Positions 53,918-64,000 are shown, counted from the first letter of the stretch. The stretch: 64,000 nt of DNA from Xanthomonas phaseoli pv. phaseoli (GCA_022749655.1 CP094243.1:3348001-3412000); one strand, 5' to 3'. Notes: a model not told the origin generated them from the sequence alone. Numbers and translations are program-made.

Positions 53918-55161
53918 AGGTACGTTCGACGTATTGATCGATCAACTCGATGAATTCGTAGGCGATGTTTTCGCCGCGCAAGGTGACGCTTTTTCGCCAT
54001 CGATGAACACCGGTGCCGACGGCGCCTCGCCCGTGCCCGGCAGCGAAATTCCGATATTGGCGTGGCGCGATTCGCCTGGCCCGTTGACCACGCAGCCCAT
54101 CACCGCCAGGGTCATGTTTTCGGCGCCGGGGTTGGTGATTTTCCACTCCGGCATCTTGGCGCGCACATGGTTCTGTACCACGCCGGCCAGTTCCTGGAAG
54201 AACTCGGAGGTGGTGCGGCCGCAGCCCGGGCAGGCGGTGACCATCGGGGTAAACGCGCGCTGGCCGGTGGTCTGCAGCAGTTCCTGCGCCACCACCACTT
54301 CCTGGGTGCGCGACTGCCCCGGCTCGGGGTCAGCGAGATACGAATGGTGTCGCCGATGCCCTCCTGCAGCAGCACGCTCAGGGCCGCCGCCGAGGCCACG
54401 ATGCCCTTGCTGCCGATACCGGCTTCGGTCAGGCCCAGATGCAGCGCGAAATCGCAGCGGCTGGCCATGTCGCGATACACCGCGATCAGCTCCTGCACGC
54501 CGGACACCTTGGCCGACAGGATGATGCGCTCGCGCGGCAGGCCCAGCTCCACCGCACGCTCGGCCGAATCCACCGCCGAGCGGATCAGTGCCTCGCGCAG
54601 CACCCGCCCGGCATCCCACGGGGTATCGCGTTGCGAATTTTCGTCCATCAGCTGGGCTGCCAGCGACTGGTCCAGCGAGCCCCAGTTGGCGCCAATCCGC
54701 ACCGGCTTGCCGTACTTGATGGCGAACTCGATCAACTGACCGAACTGCAGATCCTTCTTCTTGCCAAACCCGACATTGCCCGGATTGATGCGGTACTTGG
54801 CCAGCGCCTCGGCGCAGGCGGGCTCGGCAGCAAGCAATTGATGGCCGTTGTAATGGAAGTCGCCGATCAAGGGCACTTCGATGCCCATCATGCGCAGCTT
54901 GTCGACGATGCGCGGAATGGCGGCAGCGGACTCGGCATTGTTGACGGTCAGGCGCACCATTTCCGAGCCGGCGCGCCACAGATCGGCCACCTGCTTGACG
55001 CTGCCGGCGATGTCGGCGGTGTCGGTGTTGGTCATCGACTGGACGACGACCGGATGGCCCCCGCCCACGGTCACGCTGCCGATCTTGACGGCCTGGGTGA
55101 TGCGGCGCGGCCAGGCGGTGGCGTCGGCGGGAGGGGTTGGGCGGGTCACGGCGTCATGCAT
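53898..55161 (-). CDS. ispG: (E)-4-hydroxy-3-methylbut-2-enyl-diphosphate synthase (two frame breaks)
   Basis: 421 residues after repair, the long Xanthomonas-type IspG. The N-terminal barrel has [20 protein letters not shown]; the C-terminal iron-sulphur part has ACPGCGRT and [10 protein letters not shown], which hold the cluster Cys ligands. It makes HMBPP in the MEP isoprenoid pathway, which also feeds the undecaprenyl carrier used for xanthan. The breaks are at the GGGG run 54326-54329 (restoring [12 protein letters not shown]) and the TTTTT run 53990-53994 (restoring [19 protein letters not shown] or similar). Essential, so the breaks are probably errors. Confidence 0.95.
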
Positions 55162-55212
55162 CCCGCTATTTTAGCCTGTCCGCCGTGCGCTCACAGCTGA
55201 AGCGAGAGACAC

Positions 55213-55487
55213 GCCGATCCCTAGAGCGTGTTCTGTACGTTGAGGTGAGTGCGAAGCGTCCGGTGGCGCGTCGGGACAAGGCGGGCGCTGCGGCCCAGGC
55301 TGGCCGCCTGGGCAAGGCGCGCAACGCGGTATCGGCGCGCCACAGGACGCTTCCCGGAGGGTTGCACGGAGCGGGCGCCGCGCGGCTTGCCTTGACGCCA
55401 GCCAAGCCGGCGCCACGCAGCACCCGCTCTGCACCGCTGACGGCCAACGCATCTCATCTCAACGTGCATAGCACGCTCTAGGCCGAT
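55213..55487. repeat. MITE-like element with 6-bp flanking direct repeat
   Basis: The element spans 55219-55481 (263 bases). Its ends, CTAGAGCGTGTTCTGTACG (55221 onward) and, on the complement from 55481, CTAGAGCGTGCTATGCACG, match in 25 of 29 positions. GCCGAT occurs directly outside both ends (55213-55218 and 55482-55487), consistent with a target duplication. It has no transposase. It lies between ispG and the sensor kinase gene, ending 57 bases before that gene's start. Confidence 0.75.
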
Positions 55488-55538
55488 GCGACGGTTTGTC
55501 GCAGGCCACCATCTTCCCAAGCGCATAGCATTGCCGTG

Positions 55539-56765
55539 ATGAACAGCTCCGACGCTTCCTTCCTGCGAACCCTCTGCAGCCTGCGCTGGCTGGCCACTGC
55601 CGGCCAGGCCGCCACCATCCTGGTCGCGACCGGGCTGATGGGCCTGAACCTGCCGCAGCAACCGCTGTGGGCCGGCGTGGCCGCGTTGGCAGTCTTCAAC
55701 CTGTATGCGCAGCTGCGCGTGTCGCACCGCGGCGCGGTGAGCCCGGCCACCGAGTTCGGCCACATTCTGGTCGACGTGACCGTGCTGACCTGGATGGTGG
55801 GCTGGAGCGGCGGCATCGCCAACCCGTTCGGCTCGTTGTTCCTGGTGCTGATCGCGCTGGCCGCACTGGCACTGCCGCTGAGCTGGGCGATGGCGGTAGC
55901 GGCATCGTGCGTGGCCGGCTATGTCATCAGCGCGGCGTTCGGGCTGCCGCTGCCCTACGGCGGCTTCGACCCGCTCAGCCTGCACATGTGGGGCATGGCG
56001 GCCAACTTCCTGCTGTCCACCGTGGTGGTGCTGGCGTTCGCGACTCGGCTGGCGTTTTCGATGCGCGAGCGCGAACGCGAGATCTCCACCTTGCGCGAGC
56101 GCTTTGCGCGCAACGAAGGCATCGTGGCGCTGGCCACGCATGCGGCGTCGGTGGCGCACGAATTGAACACCCCGCTGGCCACCATGACGCTGCTGGTGGA
56201 CGACATCACCGACCAGTGCGATCAGGTGGAACTGCGCGAAGACCTGGACACCTTGCGCGAGCTGCTGGTGCAGTGCCATGAGCGCGTGCTGGCATTGGCG
56301 GCACCGGCCGACAACGGCCATCTGAGCCGCGAGGTGGCGGTGAAAGACGTGCTGGAACAATGGCGCCTGGTGCGCCCCACCATCGAGCTGCGCCGCAATG
56401 ATGACGCACCGATGCGGCTGATGCTGCAGCCCGGCGTCAGCCACCTGCTGATGGTGCTGCTCAACAATGCCGCCGATGCCGGCGAACGGGCCGGTCGTCC
56501 GCAGATCGACCTGACCCTGCGGGTGGAACACGACCATCTCAGCGGCGAAGTGCGCGACTACGGCCCCGGCTTCGACACCGCGCAAGCGATGCTGCCGGGC
56601 ACGCTGTTCAATAGCGGCAAGCACGACGGCATGGGCGTCGGGCTGGCGCTCTCGCATGCCACTGTCGAACGCCTGCAGGGCGAGCTGTGGATGCTGCCCG
56701 CCGAAGGCAGCGGCGCGCGTGTAGGTTTCCGTCTGCCGCTCTCCGACCACGAGGCACTCGCATGA
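55539..56765 (+). CDS. RegB/PrrB-like redox sensor histidine kinase
   Basis: 408 residues, intact. About six membrane helices lie in residues 10-185. They include GGIANPF, which matches the conserved GGxxNPF quinone-sensing loop of RegB. The H-box is VAHELNTPLATM, followed by the N box NNAADAG and the G boxes DYGPGF and GMGVGLALS. It should autophosphorylate in response to quinone or redox state and pass phosphate to the next gene's product. ATG 55539 is chosen over the adjacent GTG. Its stop overlaps the regulator's ATG. Confidence 0.9.
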   Translation: MNSSDASFLRTLCSLRWLATAGQAATILVATGLMGLNLPQQPLWAGVAALAVFNLYAQLRVSHRGAVSPATEFGHILVDVTVLTWMVGWSGGIANPFGSLFLVLIALAALALPLSWAMAVAASCVAGYVISAAFGLPLPYGGFDPLSLHMWGMAANFLLSTVVVLAFATRLAFSMREREREISTLRERFARNEGIVALATHAASVAHELNTPLATMTLLVDDITDQCDQVELREDLDTLRELLVQCHERVLALAAPADNGHLSREVAVKDVLEQWRLVRPTIELRRNDDAPMRLMLQPGVSHLLMVLLNNAADAGERAGRPQIDLTLRVEHDHLSGEVRDYGPGFDTAQAMLPGTLFNSGKHDGMGVGLALSHATVERLQGELWMLPAEGSGARVGFRLPLSDHEALA

Positions 56766-57328
56766 CAAGTCCCCCAATCCGTACCGGCCTGCTGGTCGAC
56801 GACGACACCTTGTACCTGCGCACGCTGCAGCGCAGCCTTGCACGCCGCGGCGTGGAAACGCTCACCGCCACCGATGCGGCCAGTGCATTGTCCACGGCAC
56901 GCAGCGCGTTGCCGGATTTTGCGTTGATCGATCTCAAGCTCGGCCACGACTCCGGTTTGAGCCTGATCCAACCGCTGCGCGAGATTCGCGCCGACATGCG
57001 CATCCTGCTGGTCACCGGTTACGCCAGCATCGCCACGGCGGTGGAGGCGATCAAACTCGGCGCCGATGACTACCTGCCCAAGCCGGCCAATATTCCCACC
57101 ATCATGCGGGCGCTGGGCGAAGAGGATGACGAGTTGCCAGAGCCGGACGAAGAAGAAAGCGCGCAGGAAATGATGACGCCGCTCAGCCGCTTGCAGTGGG
57201 AGCACATCCAGCAGGCGCTGCACGAAACCGGCGGCAACGTGTCGGCGGCCGCGCGCCTGCTCGGCATGCATCGCCGATCGCTGCAGCGCAAGCTGACCAA
57301 ACGCCCGAGCCCGGGGCCGTTGCGCTAG
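56762..57328 (+). CDS. RegA/PrrA-like response regulator
   Basis: 188 residues, intact. The receiver domain has VDDD near residue 13, the phosphoacceptor Asp in ALIDLKLG, VTGYAS and the Lys in YLPKPAN. An acidic Glu-rich linker follows. The C-terminal FIS-type helix-turn-helix is GGNVSAAARLLGMHRRSLQRKL. It is shaped like RegA/PrrA/RoxR global redox regulators. Overlap with the kinase stop (ATGA) means the pair is co-translated. Confidence 0.93.
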   Translation: MTSPPIRTGLLVDDDTLYLRTLQRSLARRGVETLTATDAASALSTARSALPDFALIDLKLGHDSGLSLIQPLREIRADMRILLVTGYASIATAVEAIKLGADDYLPKPANIPTIMRALGEEDDELPEPDEEESAQEMMTPLSRLQWEHIQQALHETGGNVSAAARLLGMHRRSLQRKLTKRPSPGPLR

Positions 57329-57479
57329 CCGTCTTGCCCCTGTCGCCGGACCTTAAACGGCAGGGATATCGCGAAGACTTGTGAGGCATCTGAAATGCGT
57401 GTCACGCGTGCCGGTGTGCCGATGCCGGCCGCGCAACGGCGCACAGATCGACAGCGTTGCAATGCCCTTGTGCGCGGCC

Positions 57480-57504
57480 AAAAAACTACAGCTGCCGGCT
57501 GCAG
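57480..57504 (-). terminator. Rho-independent terminator of the GH5 gene
   Basis: On the minus strand CTGCAGC pairs with GCTGTAG (one G-T pair) around a 5-base loop, followed by six Ts, 10 bases after the GH5 stop. Confidence 0.75.
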
Positions 57505-57513
57505 GACTTCGTC

Positions 57514-58500
57514 TCACAGCGGGCCGAACACGCTTGCCCGACGCGAGGTTGCCGCGATGCCATCGGTGCCCAGGATCAGGTTGCGGCCCCAGCTGCTCAG
57601 TTGAGCGGCATTCCAGCCGATCGCGATATCCAGCGACTGCGTGCTGCTGTCGTTGCCCGACCATGACCAGCCCATGTAGCCAACCTTGTAGTCGCGCGCG
57701 CGGCGCATGATCGCCGCTTCGTCCACATGCGCACCGCGATGGTCGCCACCGAATTCGCCGATCACCAGCGCCAGCTTTTTATCGTTGAAGGCGCGCAGGT
57801 AATTGTTGATCGTGGCATCGCTACCGAACACCTCGTACATGTGCACGCTGAACACCAGGTTGCGGCGGCTGTCGCGGGCCAGCAGCACAGCGGCGTTGTC
57901 GCGCATGTAGAACTGCCAGTCCTGGCCCCAGTTGGGCGCATCCACCATCAAGGCGTGGGTCAGCCCATTCTTGCGCAAGGTGGCGATGGCGGTGGCATGG
58001 CCGTTGACCCATTCGCTGGCAGTCAGGCTATTGCCGAACGGTTCGTTGGCGATATTGATGACCACATGGTCTTCATTGCCGATCAGCGCCTTGCGGATGG
58101 CGACCCAGTAATTGGTCGCATTGAGCAGATTCGCAGCGGCGGTGTCTTCGCCGTAGCCGGTGGTGTCGTGGACCTCCAGCACGGCGATCAAGCCCAGGCT
58201 TTTGCAGCGCGCGATGATGCGGGCCACATCGGCCTCCGGTGTGCGCGCCCAGCGGTAACCGGAACTGAGCACGACGCGCACGCTGTTGGCACCGGTGGCC
58301 GCGATGGCTGCCAACGCCGCATCGGTGCGGCCCGCGTACCAGGCATGTGGAAGATTGACGCCGCGCAGCACCAATGCATTGCCATTGGACTCGCGCAACT
58401 GCGTGCCGGACACCGTGAGCCCTGCATGGGCGGCAGACGACAGCGCCAGACCGGCGACGACGAGAAGCGTGCGTTGTGCAAAAGACAGCAATGAATTCAC
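57514..58500 (-). CDS. GH5 family glycosidase, probable mannanase, secreted
   Basis: 328 residues, intact. The signal peptide ends ALSSAAHA. The catalytic acid/base lies in INIANEPFG and the nucleophile in LVIGEFGGDH. The block IAVLEVHDTTGYGED and the compact single-domain layout resemble GH5_8 beta-1,4-mannanases more than endoglucanases. It should be secreted (type II system) to attack plant cell-wall mannan. It is divergent from the EAL gene and has its own terminator. Confidence 0.87.
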   Translation of the reverse strand: MNSLLSFAQRTLLVVAGLALSSAAHAGLTVSGTQLRESNGNALVLRGVNLPHAWYAGRTDAALAAIAATGANSVRVVLSSGYRWARTPEADVARIIARCKSLGLIAVLEVHDTTGYGEDTAAANLLNATNYWVAIRKALIGNEDHVVINIANEPFGNSLTASEWVNGHATAIATLRKNGLTHALMVDAPNWGQDWQFYMRDNAAVLLARDSRRNLVFSVHMYEVFGSDATINNYLRAFNDKKLALVIGEFGGDHRGAHVDEAAIMRRARDYKVGYMGWSWSGNDSSTQSLDIAIGWNAAQLSSWGRNLILGTDGIAATSRRASVFGPL

Positions 58501-58982
58501 GATGATTCCAGAAAAGAAGTGACAAAAGCCGCGATGGCCAACTCACAGCGCGAGTGAAGACTGTGTCAACTCGTGCCACGCATGAGGCGGATGCGCATCA
58601 CAAAAGCAAACATCGGCCAAAGATCATTGGTCGCATGCGCGACGCGGATGGTTGCGCTGCGTCAACACTGCTGCGTCCAAAGGTGATCGGCAGCGCACGC
58701 GGGATATTTAGGCGTCGCCACCGGGGGCATGCGCCACTGCGCATCGGTGGGGTACACGTCCTGCAAACGGCAGCATGGCCGGTCGAGGGAAGCGGATCGA
58801 CCGTTTCTGGCGCATGGCCTGCGACAGCGCCGCGCAGCTGGCATTCCGATTGCGCGCGGCGCGCGTGTGGCGCTGCCAAGGCACTGTTCGTGTGTTCCAA
58901 CGCGGCCCGGGCCCGCCTGCTGCAACTGAACGGCACCAATCGGCGCCAATCAAGGGATTACGCTTCAGGCCGATACGAGCAC
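58501..58982. other. GH5-EAL divergent intergenic region
   Basis: 482 bases between the divergent GH5 and GAF-GGDEF-EAL genes. In-frame sequence upstream of 58983 is low-quality coding noise. No regulatory motif was recognised. Confidence 0.4.
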
Positions 58983-60838
58983 ATGCCTTCCCTGCCTGCC
59001 CCCGTCGCGTCTTTTCTTCCGCCCACGCTCGACGAGTCCACCCGGCTCGAGGTGCTGCGCGGCCTGTGCCTGCTGGATTCGCCGCCAGACCCGGTGTTCG
59101 ACACCGTGGCGGCCATGGCAGCGCGCAGCCTGAACGCGGAAATTGCATTGGTATCGCTGGTGGACGAGCACCGCCAGTGGTTCAAGGCGCGCATTGGCCT
59201 GGAAGCGCGCGAAACGCCGCGTAGCCAGGCGTTCTGCGCGCATGCAATCCGCTCGGACGAAGTGATGGTGGTGCCGGATGCGCAACTGGATCCGCGCTTT
59301 TGCGACAACCCGCTGGTGCTGGGCCCGCCGTTCATCCGCTTCTATGCCGGCGCACCCTTGAAGCTGCGCGACGGCCATAGCATCGGCACCCTGTGCGTGA
59401 TCGGCACCAGCCCGCGCCCCGGGCTGGATCAAGCTGCAATCACGCACCTGGAAGGCCTGCGCGACCTGGCCGTGCTGCGCGTGGAAAACCTGCGCAGTAC
59501 CACCTACCGCGATGGTCCGACCGGGCTGCCCAACCGCTCGCGCTTCAGCGAAGACCTGGATACCTGGCTGTCGCAACGCGACACGGCGCCGGCCACCACG
59601 GCGGTGGCCATCGATGTCTGCGGCAGCGACTACTTCCGCGATATGGTCAAGGCGCTGGGCTGGGAATACGCAGACGGCTACGTCGCCCTGGCACAGCGTC
59701 GCCTTGCCGCCTACCTGCCTGGCGGCACCCTGCTGTATCGGCTGGACCCGACCACCTTCGGCTTCCTGGCGCAGGCCGAAGGCCAGCGCCTGGCCACGCT
59801 ATGCACCAAGGTCTCCAAGGCGTTCACCGAGCCCTTGGAACACCAGGGCATTCCACATACCGCAGTGGCTTCGATCGGTGCGGTCTCGCTGCAATCTAGC
59901 TACGGCGCCGCCGATACCATCCGCTCGCTGACCACCTCGGTGGATATTGCACGCGAGCGCTGCCTGCCGTGGAGCATGTACGAGCGCAAGCACGATGTTG
60001 CCCAGCGCAACACCTTCCGCCTGCTCGCCGCCCTGCCCGCGGCCCTGGACAGTGCCAGCCAGCTGCGCCTGCACTTTCAGCCGCGCGTGGATCTGCACGA
60101 CCACCGCTGCGTCGGCGTGGAAGCCTTGCTGCGCTGGCAACACCCGATGATCGGTCCGGTGATGCCGTCGGATTTCATTCCGATGGCCGAAAAACCGCGC
60201 TGATCAACCGCATTACCGCCTGGGTCATCGACAACGGCATCGCGCAGGCAGCGCGCTGGCAGCAGCAAGGCCTGGACTTCAACCTGGCCTTGAACGTGTC
60301 GGCTGCCGATCTGGATCGCCCCGGCTTTGCCGGCCTGCTGCGGCGCGGCCTGGACCGTCACAAGCTGGATCCGCGCCGGCTGGAAATCGAATTCACCGAA
60401 AGCGCGATGATTCGCCACCCCGACCACCTGGCCGAGCAACTGGCCACCATTGCAGCGCTGGGCGTGCATATCGCCATCGACGACTTCGGCACCGGCTACA
60501 GCAATTTCAGCTATCTCAAGCAGCTGCCGGCCAGTTCGTTGAAGATCGATCAATCCTTCATCCGTTCGCTGCCGGACAGCCGCACCGACCGCACCCTGGT
60601 GCCGGCGATGATCCAGCTCGGCCACAGCCTGGGCCAGCGCGTGGTGGCCGAGGGCATCGAATCGGCGGAGGCGTACGCGCAATTGCGCGCCTGGGGCTGC
60701 GACGAAGGCCAGGGCTACTGGATCGCCAAACCGATGCCGGCCGCCGCCTTGGAAACCTGGCTGGAAACGCCGTGGCACGAGCAACCTGCCGCGCCGGCCA
60801 ACCTGCTTGCCGCCAGCTTGGCCGCCGCACGCGTCTAA
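58983..60838 (+). CDS. GAF-GGDEF-EAL protein, probable c-di-GMP phosphodiesterase (frame broken near 60192)
   Basis: 618 residues after repair, from ATG 58983 (MPSLPAPVASFLPP). A GAF domain (residues about 20-165) is followed by a degenerate GGDEF domain in which the signature position reads RLDPTTFGFL, so it is unlikely to make c-di-GMP. The EAL domain is canonical: EALLRWQHP, ALNVSAADL, EFTESAM, IDDFGTGYSN, KIDQSFI and VAEGIES. It should hydrolyse c-di-GMP under GAF control. One A is missing at the AAAAA run 60190-60194, restoring PMAEKTALINRI. No membrane segments. Confidence 0.92.
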
Positions 60839-60980
60839 GCGCAGCCAGCAAACCAACCGCGGCCACCACGCGGCGAACGCATACGGTACTGAGCGGCATC
60901 TGCCACGCGTGCGCAGTGGCTGCTGCGGGCCAGCCAGACGCGCGTGACGAGGACTCGCGCCGCCGAAACGGCAGGCGTTC

Positions 60981-61024
60981 AACGCAGCGCGGCGCGACAC
61001 CGAGGTGCCGCGCCGCGCTGCGTT
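60981..61024. terminator. Strong bidirectional hairpin between convergent genes
   Basis: A perfect 16-bp inverted repeat (AACGCAGCGCGGCGCG and its complement) with a 12-base loop lies between the EAL gene end and the SGLT-type transporter stop. T runs are weak on both sides, so it may act as a terminator or mRNA stabiliser. Confidence 0.65.
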
Positions 61025-61040
61025 TCAAGACATCGACTGC

Positions 61041-62601
61041 CTACCAGAACACGGTGTACAGCACGACCAGAATCGCGATCACGCCCGCCGCGCCAAGCTT
61101 GAAGCCAAGCGTGGTGCCGTAGGCAACGTCGTTGGTACGGATCAGATCGCGTGCCTGCGTGGCCGGCGTCAGCAACGACACCACCACCGCCAAGACCAGC
61201 GCGGCCACGAACACCACGCCGATGCGGTCCATGAACGGCAGTTGGGGCCAGGCGAACTTGAGCGCGAACGACAACACCACCGAGCCGATCGCCGCGGTCA
61301 GCGCGCCGGCTTCGTTGGCGCGCTTCCAGAACAGGCCGAGCATGAAGATCACCACCACGCCGGGAGTAAAGAAGCCGGTGAATTCCTGGATGAACTGAAA
61401 GCCCTGATCGAAATTGCCCAGCAACGGCCGCGCGGTGAGGATGCCGATCAGCACCGAGGCGGCGGCCACAACACGACCCACACGCACCAGCGTCTTCTGC
61501 TCGGTGTGGGGGCGGAACTTGGCGTAGAAATCCAGGGTGAAGATGGTCGCCACCGAGTTGATCTTCGAGGCCAGCGAGGCCACGATCGCCGCCACCAACG
61601 CGGCAAACACCAGGCCCAGGATGCCGGTCGGCAACAGCTGCATCATGGTCGGGTAGGCCTGGTCGGGCTTGGCCAGATCCGGCGCCAGCACCACTGCGGC
61701 AATGCCCGGCACCACGATCACCAACGGCATCAGCAGCTTCAAGAACGCGGCAAACACCATGCCCTTCTGCGCCTCGCCGATGTTCTTGGCGGCGAGCGCG
61801 CGCTGGATGATGTACTGGTTGAAACCCCAGTAACTGATGTTCATCACCCACAGCCCCCCAGCAGCACGCTCAGCCCCGGCAGATCCTTGTAGAACGGGTT
61901 GTCCTTGGTCAGGATCATGTGGAAGTGCTCCGGGTGCGCGCTCCACAGGTGCTGGAAGCCGGCCAGCACGCCGGCCCCGTCGCCGATGCGCGCCAGCGTC
62001 AGCCCCGCCACCAGCAGGCCCCCAGCACCAGCAGGGTGACCTGCACGATGTCGGTCAGCGCCACCGCCTTCAAGCCGCCATACAGCTGGTAGACCAGCGC
62101 GAACACGCCGATCAACGCCAACGCCAGGGCCTGGTCCATGCCGGTGACCTGGCTGACCGCGATCGATCCCAGCCACAGGATCGAGGTGAGATTGACGAAC
62201 ACGTACAGCAGCAGCCAGAACACCGCCATCAGCGTGCGGATCCACTTGCCGTAACGCTGCTCCAAGAACTGCGGCATGGTGTAGATGCCGTTGCGCAGGA
62301 AGATCGGCAGGAAGAACTTGCCGACGATCAGCAGCGTCAGCGCCGCCATCCATTCGTAGGAGGCGATCGCCAGACCGATCGCATAGCCGGAACCGGCCAT
62401 GCCGATGATCTGTTCGGCCGAAATGTTCGCCGCAATCAGCGAGGCGCCAATCGCCCACCACGGCAGCGACTTGCTCGCCAGGAAGTAATCCTCGGCGCTC
62501 TTGCTGTGGCCTGCCTTCTCGCGCGAGACCCACTGCGCGAGCACGAAGATGCCGGTCAGGTAGACCAGCACGATCACGATATCCAACGTCGCCAAACCCA
62601 C
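61041..62601 (-). CDS. Sodium/solute symporter, SGLT-like (two frame breaks)
   Basis: 520 residues after repair, with about fourteen membrane helices. GTG 62601 is chosen because AGGAG lies 6 bases upstream and the next residues GLATLDIVIVLVYLTGIF open helix 1. SSS-family signatures are IAANISAEQIIGMAGSGYA and SLASKINSVATIFTLDFY. It should import glucose or a similar hexose with Na+. The breaks are at the CCCCC run 62019-62023 and the CCCCCC run 61854-61859, one base missing in each. It lies downstream of a GH3 glucosidase, suggesting co-use of beta-glucans. Confidence 0.93.
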
Positions 62602-62858
62602 TGCACTCTCCTGTCTGGCTCTGGGGTGCGCGTCGAACGCCAGACAGGCCTGCAGAGTGCGGCCGCAACGCACGGCGTGCGCCACGGCAGCGCGGCGAAC
62701 CGCAGCTGCAGGCCATCCCGGCCGATCGACGCGCGCGTCCCGCGGCGGCTGATGACACCACCGATCAGGGTGGCCGCTATACCGCGCCGCCAGTACTGGC
62801 GACGCATCTGTTTGGTCTCACCCCAGCAGGCGCGCACGCACGTCTGCGGGAATGCTGC

Positions 62859-64000
62859 TTACTTGACCGGGCAGTCGACGGTGGCTTCGGCTTCGTTGAG
62901 CGCGCCCAGCGACACCTTGGACACCGACAGGTCCAGCGCGGCAGCGCTTTCGATGCTGGCGACCTGGGTCAGCTTGCTCACGTCGGCACCGGCCACGGCG
63001 AAGCACTTGAGCGGAATGCCCACCACCTTCCACTGGCCTTGCGGCAGTGCGGCCAGGGTCTTGCGCGCATCGACGCGACCGCCGCACTTGTCCCCACACC
63101 CCACGCCCAGCCACACCGGCGCGGTCACGGCGCTGTCGCGGCGCAGGGTCAGTTGCAGCTGCACATCGCCGTTGCTCTCGCGCGAGGCATCCACCGGCTT
63201 GGCGGACACCAGCAACACGCTGGAGGCGGTGCTGCCGGACCACACCAAGCGACGCGCGTCTTCCTGCGCCTTGTGATCGACGGCGGTCATCTTCAGGCTG
63301 CCATCGGACAGGCCCACCGGCAGCGTGGTTGCCGGCATGTTGGCCTGGCCGGCGTTGGACAGCTGCATCGCAATACCCAGCGCCGGCTTGCCGCGCACGA
63401 AGTACATCCCGCCTACCGACTGCTCGCCGGACACGCCCGATTCCTCGGGCAGCGCTGCCAGGTCGCCCTTGTCGGCGTAGGTCAGGCCGTCGCCGAACTT
63501 GAATTGCGGGTCGTAATCCTTCTGGCCCACGTTGTTGGCGAACTGCACGGCCGTCTTGGGCCAGGAGAAGCTGAGCTTGCCCTTGAAGTCGTTCTGCACC
63601 GAGCCATCGGCCTTGCGCAGCAGCACGTCGGCAATGCCCTCGCCTTCGGAACCCGGCAACCAGGCGGCGACGAACGCGTCGGAGGCGTTGATGTACTGAT
63701 TCATCCACAGCGGACGCCCGCTCAGGAATACCGCCACCACCGGGATGCCTTCGGCCTTGAGCTTCTTGATCAGCGCCAGCTCGCTCTCGTCGCCGGGCTT
63801 GTACAGCAGGGTGGCGATATCGCCCTGGAATTCGGCGTACGGGTTTTCGCCGAACACCACCACGGCCACGTCCGGCTTGGTCTTGTAGGCGCCGTCCACG
63901 GCCAGCTCGGCGCTGCCGCCGGCGGCCTTGATCTGCTTGTCCAGGCCTTCCCAGATGGTGGTGCCGTTGGGGTAGTCGCTGCGCTTGGTGCCGGTACCCT
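62859..64000 (-). CDS. GH3 beta-glucosidase, C-terminal part (partial)
   Basis: 380 codons up to the right edge; the start lies outside the window. The visible part is the second GH3 domain and tail: KPDVAVVVFGENPYAEFQGD, a GDESELALIKKLKAEGIPVV block, VFLSGRPLWMN and GEGIADVLL. The catalytic nucleophile domain is off the edge. A C-terminal extension of about 150 residues follows the GH3 domain, as in ExoP-type exo-1,3/1,4-beta-glucanases. It probably releases glucose that the adjacent SGLT-type transporter imports (inference). Confidence 0.92.
   Translation of the reverse strand, partial: GTGTKRSDYPNGTTIWEGLDKQIKAAGGSAELAVDGAYKTKPDVAVVVFGENPYAEFQGDIATLLYKPGDESELALIKKLKAEGIPVVAVFLSGRPLWMNQYINASDAFVAAWLPGSEGEGIADVLLRKADGSVQNDFKGKLSFSWPKTAVQFANNVGQKDYDPQFKFGDGLTYADKGDLAALPEESGVSGEQSVGGMYFVRGKPALGIAMQLSNAGQANMPATTLPVGLSDGSLKMTAVDHKAQEDARRLVWSGSTASSVLLVSAKPVDASRESNGDVQLQLTLRRDSAVTAPVWLGVGCGDKCGGRVDARKTLAALPQGQWKVVGIPLKCFAVAGADVSKLTQVASIESAAALDLSVSKVSLGALNEAEATVDCPVK

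Noticed and set aside
55221-56843. 540-codon minus-strand ORF opposite the sensor kinase
   Set aside because: Its end runs through the MITE-like element and the rest is a kinase shadow.

Overview
The window is high-GC gammaproteobacterial DNA and is almost certainly a Xanthomonas chromosome. The strongest evidence is a complete xanthan (gum) cluster on the minus strand, gumB to gumP, lying beside tRNA-Pro(GGG), a MerR-type gene and ihfA-pheT-pheS-rplT-rpmI-infC-thrS. The species cannot be fixed from the sequence alone. Layout: 1-2097 holds a partial GT2 glycosyltransferase, an SDR epimerase and gumP; 2097-18996 holds gumO, gumN, a DUF985 cupin gene, then gumM back to gumB; 19466-27268 holds tRNA-Pro and the IF3/ribosomal protein/PheRS/IHF block; 27591-42012 is an alpha-glucan (maltose/maltodextrin) utilisation locus; 42355-44646 is an atypical, lower-GC accessory patch; 44778-64000 is mostly core metabolism, signalling and beta-glycan degradation.

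The gum genes work as one pathway. GumD primes the carrier lipid, and GumM, GumH, GumK and GumI add glucose, mannose, glucuronate and mannose. GumF and GumG acetylate, GumL pyruvylates, GumJ flips, GumE polymerises, and GumB and GumC export. Downstream, gumO (KAS III fold), gumP (metallo-beta-lactamase fold), an SDR and a ceramide-glucosyltransferase-like GT2 are packed with overlapping ends. They look like a separate lipid or glycolipid module, which is an inference.

The glucan locus combines a LacI-type regulator, a TonB-dependent receptor, a secreted GH13 amylase, an inner-membrane sugar transporter, a six-hairpin glycosidase, a SusB-like GH97 and an XgtA-like GH13. An identical 14-base palindromic motif (TGCATACGTATTCA) occurs upstream of its three transcription units and nowhere else I noticed. 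It is the best candidate for a shared operator.

The accessory patch carries an intact IS256-family element that truncates an NlpC/P60-like gene, a small orphan ORF and the 5' half of a tRNA-Arg(CCU) gene. A 263-bp MITE-like element with near-perfect ends and a 6-bp direct repeat lies just upstream of a RegB/RegA-like two-component system.

Quality warning: about 30 reading-frame breaks can be placed, nearly all 1-base losses and mostly in homopolymer runs. They include essential genes (pheS, pheT, thrS, ispG), and pheS also lacks about 49 bases. The pattern fits sequence or assembly error far better than gene decay, so broken genes are listed here as CDS over their full inferred extent, with the break stated.
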